A program made the position numbers and the translations under genes. This document shows positions 58,801 through 64,000 of a stretch of 64,000 bases of DNA, one piece after another. The DNA is from Azospirillum sp. 51_20. Its GTDB lineage: Bacteria; Pseudomonadota; Alphaproteobacteria; RF32; CAG-239. The first letter of the stretch is position 1. Each line of letters opens with the position of its first letter. The notes beneath the pieces were generated by a model that was not told the DNA's origin, did not search any database, and saw only the letters and a list, made by a program, of their open reading frames with translations. Location: positions 3,156 to 67,155 of the forward strand of contig MNTV01000026.1 in the NCBI GenBank assembly GCA_001917175.1, written 5' to 3'.

Positions 58801-60753
58801 TCACCGGTTCCACGGACGGCGGCCGATATACCCGCGCACGGTTTCCATCCGCAAGTGACCGTCACGTTCATAAAAGCCGGCGCCCAAAGTTTCGTTTCGG
58901 TCAAAAAAGCGGCCGTCGACCAGCACGCCCCTGCCCGGCACCGGTTCAACCCGTCCGGGATACAGCGGATTATAAATATCCCGCCGGTTCTTTTCCTCTT
59001 CCGCCGCATATTTGCTCAGCCAGTTCTGCTTGTTCCAGCGGGAAGCGCCGGGCAGGAAAAAGTATTTGCCGTTGCGGCGGTTCAAAACCACCATGGTTTT
59101 GCCCTGCCGGTCGACAATAATGTCCGGCTTATCCACCGCCGCCATGGCAAGCATGCCGACAACAACGGCCGCCGTTCCCCATATCCGCCAGCTTCCGCGC
59201 CACAGGCAAAGCCAGAGGCCGCCGAGACTGATCAGCACCAACGCCCAGACCGGCATCGAAACGGCGCCGCCGGTCGCATGAGGCAGCGAAGCCACCCAAA
59301 CCGTCAGCCGGTTGGTAAGCGACAGGCCGAAGCCGACGATTTTGAGCGGCAGCCATTCCAGACCGAAAGGCATGGCCAAAAGAAACACCAGCACAAAGGG
59401 CATAATTACGAATCCGATCAGCGGACCGGACAGCAGGTTGGTCAGACTGCTGTAATAATCGAGCTGGTTAAAGTGATAAATGCCAAACGGCAGGGTGGCA
59501 ACCGAAGCGACAAGATCGGCAATCACCGTGCCGGCGAAATAGGCAAACAGCCCGCGGCCGATTTTGGCCGGCAGAGAAACTTCTTCTCCGCTCAGAAAGC
59601 GGTTGAGGCGGCCGGCATATTTTTCATAAAAAGCCACCAGCGCAAACACCGCGGCAAAAGACATCTGAAAACTGGCGCCGACAAGAGCTTCGGGCGTGAC
59701 GACCAAAACGATCAGCGCCGCCCATGTCAGCGTGCGCACGGAAATCGCCTGCCGCTCGAACAATACCGCCAGCAGCACCACCAAAGTCATGATAAAAGCC
59801 CTTTGCGCGGGGATCGCCGCGCCCGAAATCACCAGATAAACCGCGCCGATGAAAATGGCAAGGACGGCGGCAACCTTTTTGGAATTATAGCGAAGCGAAA
59901 GCGGCGGGATCAGAGCCATCACCATCCGCACCAGGAAAAACATCAGTCCCGCCAGCATGCTCATATGCAAACCGGAAATGGAAAGGAAATGCGCCAGACC
60001 GGAATTGCGGTAAGCGTCAATCAACGGACGGCTGATTTTGGTCTGGTCGCCGGCGACGATCGCCACCGCAACCGCAGCTTCATCCGGCGGCAGAATATTG
60101 TAAATCCGCTCGACGATCGACCGGCGCAGCGCCGCCGCGCGGTCGGCAAGCCGAGGAGAAGAATCCGGACACTTAACCGGCAGCACTTCACTCGGAATAT
60201 AACCGGTGCCGGTTATGCCGTCAAAAAACAGCCGGCGGTCGAACTGATAGCCGTCGGCCAGCGACGGAGGAAACGGCGGAGAAACCGCCGCCACCATTTC
60301 CACGCAGTCGCCGACTTCAAGCCCCGGATCCCGGTGGATCATGCTCAGCCGATAGCGCCCGGCGACCGGATTGTCTTCAAAATCGTACATTTCTCCGAGC
60401 ACGATCCGGGGACGCCCGCGGTAATTGGTGTCAAGCCGGTCAATGCGGCCCCGCAGGTAAAGCTTGCCGTCTTCAGCCGGCGGCGCCTTGCGGGAAAGGC
60501 AAAAACTTTTCAACTGAACGTCGGCAAAACCGGCGGTTGCCAGCAGCAACAGCAAAACGACACCGCGGACAACCGGACGACGGCGGAAAAGCCACAAGAG
60601 AGGCAGCAGGGCAAACGGCGCGGCAGCCGTCCACAGCGGCGGTTCCGAGGGCAGCGCGAAATAAACGCCGATACCGGCGGCAAAGAAAACCGGCACCCAC
60701 AAAAACCAACGGGTCCGTTCATATAAAAAGCAGGATTTCAGTTCTGACCACAA
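58801..60753 (-). CDS. comEC: ComEC/Rec2-family DNA-uptake channel protein
   Basis: A 650-residue inner-membrane protein. After two N-terminal helices comes the DUF4131 OB-like domain (LYLRGRIDRLDTNYRGRPRI), then the competence domain with LAHFLSISGLHMSMLAGLMF and GAAIPAQRAFIMTLVVLLAV, and about ten helices. The C-terminal 110 residues are a reduced domain without the HxHxDH nuclease motif of Gram-positive ComEC, as in other Alphaproteobacteria. Natural transformation is possible only if com pilus genes exist elsewhere. Start is TTG at 60753 with GAAGGAAC upstream. Confidence 0.88.
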   Translation of the reverse strand: MWSELKSCFLYERTRWFLWVPVFFAAGIGVYFALPSEPPLWTAAAPFALLPLLWLFRRRPVVRGVVLLLLLATAGFADVQLKSFCLSRKAPPAEDGKLYLRGRIDRLDTNYRGRPRIVLGEMYDFEDNPVAGRYRLSMIHRDPGLEVGDCVEMVAAVSPPFPPSLADGYQFDRRLFFDGITGTGYIPSEVLPVKCPDSSPRLADRAAALRRSIVERIYNILPPDEAAVAVAIVAGDQTKISRPLIDAYRNSGLAHFLSISGLHMSMLAGLMFFLVRMVMALIPPLSLRYNSKKVAAVLAIFIGAVYLVISGAAIPAQRAFIMTLVVLLAVLFERQAISVRTLTWAALIVLVVTPEALVGASFQMSFAAVFALVAFYEKYAGRLNRFLSGEEVSLPAKIGRGLFAYFAGTVIADLVASVATLPFGIYHFNQLDYYSSLTNLLSGPLIGFVIMPFVLVFLLAMPFGLEWLPLKIVGFGLSLTNRLTVWVASLPHATGGAVSMPVWALVLISLGGLWLCLWRGSWRIWGTAAVVVGMLAMAAVDKPDIIVDRQGKTMVVLNRRNGKYFFLPGASRWNKQNWLSKYAAEEEKNRRDIYNPLYPGRVEPVPGRGVLVDGRFFDRNETLGAGFYERDGHLRMETVRGYIGRRPWNR

Positions 60754-60804
60754 CGGCGGTTCCTTCGGCGGTATTTTTTTATTCCAGATTTAGCGCATAA
60801 ATAA

Positions 60805-60842
60805 AAAAGTGCCAAACATTTTTTGTTCGGCACTTTTCGTTT
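60805..60842 (-). terminator. Intrinsic terminator upstream of comEC
   Basis: AAAAGTGCC / GGCACTTTT stem with loop containing AACA/TGTT, followed by TTTATTTAT on the minus strand; ends the small gene at 60868. Confidence 0.78.
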
Positions 60843-60867
60843 CGGCATTTTACATACCGTCTGCAAA

Positions 60868-61164
60868 TCAGTCCAGCAGGATTTCCAGCCGTCTTCTCGC
60901 GTCTTCAAGATACGCCGCGCCGACAATGATGACATTGACGGTCAGGCTCGACACGAAAGGCATCAGGTCTTCGCTGACGATAACCGTGCCGGCGTTTTTG
61001 AAAGCGGGCATGTTGAGCGGAAAATCGTCGGCAACGAAAACGGCCTCGGCGTCATAATAAGAAAGCCAGGGATCAGCCATGCGGTCTGCTTCCAGTCTTT
61101 CGTTTCCCTGAAAAAGTTCCGGCGAGAACTCGGACAATTCTGCTAAAATTTCTCTTATCGTCAT
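60868..61164 (-). CDS. Hypothetical protein (98 aa)
   Basis: A soluble alpha/beta protein: an acidic helical start (MTIREILAELSEFSPELFQG), a middle with EAVFVADDFPLNMP, and strands SLTVNVIIVGAAYLEDARRR. No signal or membrane segment. A weak ribosome site (TTAGAG) precedes the ATG. Single gene with its own terminator. Function unknown. Confidence 0.62.
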   Translation of the reverse strand: MTIREILAELSEFSPELFQGNERLEADRMADPWLSYYDAEAVFVADDFPLNMPAFKNAGTVIVSEDLMPFVSSLTVNVIIVGAAYLEDARRRLEILLD

Positions 61165-61221
61165 ACTCTAATTAATTAATAATGTTTATTGTTTTTAAGT
61201 ATAACGCATTTTCTCCGGTTG

Positions 61222-62475
61222 TCAATCCGTTCCCGAAAAACGGCTTTTCAGGCGGATAAAACGGCATTGCCCGTAACCGTTGTCCGACAACGCCGCGGTG
61301 CCCTGCCCGATCAGGCCGATCACCGTCGGACTCCGGTCATAGTCCTCATGGGCGGAAACCGGATTAACCACGCCGACTCCGAAAGCGGAAACCGCATCGG
61401 TTACGTTAACGCTGACGTTGGTTACCCGCGGACAAATGCGGGAATCTATGTAGCGGTCGACAAAGTCCGGGCGGACGGCATAGGTCAGCAGATCGTCGGG
61501 ATCGTTAAAGGCGACGATATTCAGACGGCTGATGATCCGCCGGTCGTAATCGCGTCCGTCCGGACAGCAGTAAGAGGCGATTTTGCCGTTGACTTTTGCC
61601 GGATCCGACCAGATGTGCAGCAGCGGCAGCTGGTTGGCCATCATAAACACGGTCAGCCTTTTGTCCCGCACCCGGCGGACGGCGGCCGCCGAACCTCCGG
61701 CTTCCGCCTTTTGCATATCTTCGGCCAGCGCGGTGAAGGCGTCGATAAAAATCTTGCTGCCCAGACTGTGGGTGATAAACAGCATCTTCTGCGCCGCAAC
61801 CGCCCGCACCTGTTCTGCCGGAGACATCAGACAGACGCCCTTTTGAAAGTCCGGCAGCGTCTGCCAGTCGGTTTTGAGCATCCAGCACATTGCCTGTTCC
61901 GCCGACTGCTGTATCAGCCGCCGGCGGCTGCCGATGTAATAAACCGCATCGGGCAGGGCATTGTCGAGAAACTGTTTCATCATGCGGTTGAAAACGACCC
62001 GCCGGTCGGCATAGAGGGAAGAATAGTCGTAGGCCAGCAGCTCTTTCTGCGGCCGGGTAATTTCCGACCAGGTGAGTTCATAAAACAAAATCCTCTTTTC
62101 GCCTTTTTCGTCGGTCAGAAAAGTCACCCGCAGGTTGCCGAGGGCGGTTTGCGGATCTTCCGGACTGCGCAGGCCGATGTTTCTGCCGGTCCGCGACATC
62201 ACGTTTAAGCCGAGGTTTTTCGCCAGATTTTCCTGCAACAGCAGGGAATAGCCCGGAGAATGGGTGCCGATGCCGTGGATCATCAGGATTTTGACCGTTT
62301 CGCCCGGATGCAGGTGGCTTTCCGTTCCCGGCACCCGGTAACCGGTAACGACGCAGCGGCCGGACTTTTCAACACTCCGGCTTTCGTCCAGCAGCTCGGC
62401 GGCAATGCCGCGGCCGACGGCCTCACAGCCGGCAAGCAAAAGGCACAGCAGCAGCATAAAAACGATTTTCGGCAT
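61222..62475 (-). CDS. Predicted lipoprotein with alpha/beta-hydrolase fold
   Basis: A 417-residue lipoprotein: hydrophobic signal and lipobox LAGC (Cys17). KILMIHGIGTHSPGYS gives the strand and HG of the oxyanion region, and LFITHSLGSKIFIDAF is a nucleophile elbow (T-H-S-L-G), so a Ser hydrolase acting in the periplasm or at the outer membrane is likely, perhaps a lipase or esterase. The acid and His cannot be fixed by eye; HEDYDR near the end is a candidate. Unlinked neighbours. Confidence 0.75.
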   Translation of the reverse strand: MPKIVFMLLLCLLLAGCEAVGRGIAAELLDESRSVEKSGRCVVTGYRVPGTESHLHPGETVKILMIHGIGTHSPGYSLLLQENLAKNLGLNVMSRTGRNIGLRSPEDPQTALGNLRVTFLTDEKGEKRILFYELTWSEITRPQKELLAYDYSSLYADRRVVFNRMMKQFLDNALPDAVYYIGSRRRLIQQSAEQAMCWMLKTDWQTLPDFQKGVCLMSPAEQVRAVAAQKMLFITHSLGSKIFIDAFTALAEDMQKAEAGGSAAAVRRVRDKRLTVFMMANQLPLLHIWSDPAKVNGKIASYCCPDGRDYDRRIISRLNIVAFNDPDDLLTYAVRPDFVDRYIDSRICPRVTNVSVNVTDAVSAFGVGVVNPVSAHEDYDRSPTVIGLIGQGTAALSDNGYGQCRFIRLKSRFSGTD

Positions 62476-62561
62476 TTTAAATATTCCAAATTTGCAAATT
62501 ATAAGTTATGATCGGATATAATCTTATTTTAGCAAAATTAAATATTGTGAGGATTAAGAAA

Positions 62562-63329
62562 ATGGCCGCCGATTTTTCCATGCAGGCAATCATCAGCCAG
62601 CAAATTCAAAATTTATACCGTCAGGTCAAAAGCCTGAGCTGCAGCAACACCACCGAAATTTTGAAAACCGGGGCAATGGTGGACAAGATGCTGATGCAGT
62701 ACCGCGACAACGTCGAACTGCTGATTCTGCAAACGCATCTCGAAATCCTCAACTCCCGCGAACAGAGGGCGCGGGCAATCGCCTCCCGTGTCTGGGAACT
62801 GGGCGGCAACATTTCCCTCGTGTTTGAAAAAATGTACCTCGACGACCTGATCAACCTTGGCATGCTGGAAATGTCAATGCTTCTGATTAAGCCGCATTTT
62901 GAAAACCTGGAAGAAGACATTGAAGTCTTTCCGCTGGAAATGATCAAGTTCGCCCTCATCACCGGCAGCATTCCGCTGCTGAAAAAAATCATCGCCGTCG
63001 CGCCGGCAGAGCCGCTTTATCAGGCGCTGAACCAATTTGCCGACTCCTATCGGCTCAACAACTACGAGGAGCATTTCAAAAACATTCAGCGAATCGTCGT
63101 CGAAACTTTCGGCCGGGAAATCTGCGCCTATGACTACAACATTTATACCGACCGCGGTTTCACCGACCTTGAAGTCCTGCTTTATTTCAGCAATTACAAT
63201 ATGGAACTGAAAAAATACCAAACATTGCTGGAAACGAAAATCGACGGCTATTTCCTGACCTCAGGCGTCAAACGTATTTACAATCTCAGTTTTGCCTGTC
63301 GCAACATCAAAGATCATCCGAAGTTCTGA
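62562..63329 (+). CDS. Hypothetical helical protein (255 aa)
   Basis: Almost wholly helical, with many Leu/Ile/Met and charged residues (NVELLILQTHLEILNSREQR, MLEMSMLLIKPHFENLEEDI). No signal peptide, no membrane segment, no recognised motif; the pattern could be a TPR-like or other helical repeat. The start at 62562 follows GAGG by eight bases; an upstream frame start at 62508 has none. A terminator follows. Confidence 0.68.
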   Translation: MAADFSMQAIISQQIQNLYRQVKSLSCSNTTEILKTGAMVDKMLMQYRDNVELLILQTHLEILNSREQRARAIASRVWELGGNISLVFEKMYLDDLINLGMLEMSMLLIKPHFENLEEDIEVFPLEMIKFALITGSIPLLKKIIAVAPAEPLYQALNQFADSYRLNNYEEHFKNIQRIVVETFGREICAYDYNIYTDRGFTDLEVLLYFSNYNMELKKYQTLLETKIDGYFLTSGVKRIYNLSFACRNIKDHPKF

Positions 63330-63411
63330 AACATCCGGCAGCAGAATATTTTGCGATCGGCAAATCGAACGCAAAAGCTTGTTTGCAACGGAAAAATTCA
63401 GCCGCAGCCAT

Positions 63412-63448
63412 AAAAAAGGGGAGGCATTTTGCTTTCCCTTTTTTATTT
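63412..63448. terminator. Bidirectional intrinsic terminator
   Basis: AAAAAAGGGGAGGC-ATTTT-GCTTTCCCTTTTTT, eight core pairs plus A/T flanks, between the helical protein gene and the convergent HTH gene. Confidence 0.75.
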
Positions 63449-63460
63449 TTTCCTTTCACG

Positions 63461-63748
63461 TTATTTTTCGGACTTGCCCGGCCTTTCCGCCGTTTCTCGC
63501 CGGTTGTTTCCGCCGCCGTTCCCGACGTTTTCGGTTTTTCGGACCAGTTCAATTTTGACGTCCCGGCCGTAGAACTCAAGCAGATGACGGTAATGTTCCC
63601 ATTTGCGCACGCTGCCTATCTCCATGTTGTCGATCACGTACCAGGGGATCCCGGTTTTGGCCGCCACCGTTTTTAATTGCAGAAAACGGTCACAGCGGTA
63701 TTTGTGCAGCTCTTGTCCGATTATTTTTTTGATTTTGTTGTTAAACAA
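63461..63748 (-). CDS. Small XRE-like HTH protein, intact copy
   Basis: A 95-residue protein. IIGQELHKYRCDRFLQLKTV with AAKTGIPWYVIDNMEIGSV and WEHYRHLLEFYGRDVKIEL fit the five-helix XRE/Cro fold; the C-terminal 30 residues are polar (Gly/Asn/Arg). It is a paralogue of the gene at 24467. Here the first codon is TTG and the ATG, leader and terminator seen in the other copy are missing: the frame starts inside the ACTG/CAGT hairpin of structured RNA copy C. Translation may thus need the RNA fold or be impaired. Confidence 0.65.
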   Translation of the reverse strand: MFNNKIKKIIGQELHKYRCDRFLQLKTVAAKTGIPWYVIDNMEIGSVRKWEHYRHLLEFYGRDVKIELVRKTENVGNGGGNNRRETAERPGKSEK

Positions 63749-63876
63749 CTGTCAAAACGCAGTCTGCCTTATTCGTCATACCATTAAAGGTATGCTTATA
63801 TCGGCAGCTCCCCTTAAGAGGAGTTTTTTTGTTTTGATGGAGCTCTGACACTCCGCACCCGGCCTCCCGGATGCGG
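63748..63876 (-). ncRNA. Novel structured RNA, copy C (3' part replaced by the HTH frame)
   Basis: Minus strand. 5' hairpin GCATCCGGGAGGCCGGGTGC (63855-63874), with G-U replacing A-U; GTGTCAGAGCTCC; variable hairpin CTCCTC-TTAA-GGGGAG (63808-63823); stem CTGCC/GGCAG (63764-63807) closing GATATAAG, a hairpin CATACC/GGTATG and ACGAATAA; hairpin ACTG/CAGT (63748-63763). The terminator of copies A and B is absent; the sequence runs straight into the HTH reading frame. Confidence 0.68.
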
Positions 63877-63881
63877 GATTG

Positions 63882-63910
63882 ATATTAAAGAAATTACCGC
63901 CCGTTGGCAA
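63882..63910 (-). promoter_or_regulatory. Promoter of structured RNA copy C
   Basis: Minus strand TTGCCA (63905-63910), 17 bases, TAATAT (63882-63887); the 17-base spacer differs from copy B at one position. Confidence 0.7.
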
Positions 63911-63935
63911 GCGGAAAATTAATCAGGCTTTTTTT

Positions 63936-64000
63936 GAAGGGGAGAGAAAACGAAAAAAGCCTGGCAAGAGGGAACAGAGGAAGAGGAAGAGGAAGAGGAA
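63936..64000 (+). repeat. Purine-rich stretch at the right edge
   Basis: GGGGAGAGAAAACG and later GAGGAA in three or more tandem copies (GAAGAG units at 63980-64000). It resembles the purine tract beside the element at 24.7 kb and may continue beyond the window. Confidence 0.6.

Noticed and set aside
58801..60753. ComEC as evidence for a competence locus in this window.
   Set aside because: No pilus, ComEA or DprA gene is near it, and orphan comEC is common in non-competent relatives.

Overview
The window looks like chromosome of an uncultured, probably gut-type, low-oxygen alphaproteobacterium of about 53-55% GC. This is inferred from gene content. Alphaproteobacterial signatures are a DUF4164-like gene, zapA and a 6S RNA candidate in a row; a TrcR/DUF1013 protein; the lolA-xthA pair; a CTTG-type RpoH promoter before hsp20; and a Cys-less L31. 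A class III (anaerobic) ribonucleotide reductase suggests anaerobic growth. Most genes are single or in short operons closed by clear intrinsic terminators, and no phage, transposase or CRISPR array was seen.

Layout. 0-9.3 kb: end of a LysR-type gene, lipoprotein, P-loop kinase, acetyltransferases, an ArsR/SmtB repressor divergent from a Zn/Cd-exporting P-type ATPase, hsp20, a broken Fe-alcohol dehydrogenase and twin acyl carrier proteins. 9.5-11.1 kb: a protein made of eight 45-residue helical repeats. 12-24 kb: housekeeping genes (ybaK, cysS, gltX, trcR, rpmE, an OmpA-domain protein, a degenerate inositol phosphatase relative, efp, zapA, 6S RNA, ymdB, gpt). 24.0-25.4 kb: an accessory island with two tandem copies of a structured, independently promoted RNA, a small HTH gene, a purine-only-like tract and 146-bp tandem repeats. 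25.4-30.5 kb: a tightly overlapping minus-strand operon encoding a FliF-FliG fusion, FliH-like protein, FliN, FlhF, FlhG and a J-domain membrane protein. 30.5-41 kb: hydrolase, glycosyltransferase, thrS, two BI-1 paralogues, a HAD protein lacking its nucleophile, tcdA, tatD, alr. 41.3-45.6 kb: two large proteins of unknown function. 45.8-48.9 kb: nrdD, a separate glycyl-radical subunit gene and nrdG behind two NrdR-like boxes. 49-63 kb: lolA, xthA, a porin with an OmpR-like regulator, small proteins, an AT-rich orphan gene behind a palindromic promoter, tig, tRNA-Leu, prfC, comEC, a lipoprotein lipase-like protein. 63.4-63.9 kb: a third copy of the structured RNA plus the HTH gene, in opposite orientation.

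Most notable. (1) The RNA family: three copies share a promoter of the form TTG(C/T)CA-N17-TAATAT, a 5' hairpin with a GAGG loop, a hairpin whose stem changes in compensating fashion, a CGAATAA-type internal loop and an ACTG/CAGT hairpin. Two copies end in intrinsic terminators, so they look like stand-alone RNAs of about 165-175 nt, and two copies are followed by the same small XRE-like gene. (2) A natural FliF-FliG fusion that keeps both FliF membrane helices and the ring-building motif next to the membrane, but lacks the N-terminal FliF domains and FliG_N, in a minimal rotor operon. (3) The split anaerobic ribonucleotide reductase, the repeat protein, and several paralogues that have lost catalytic residues.
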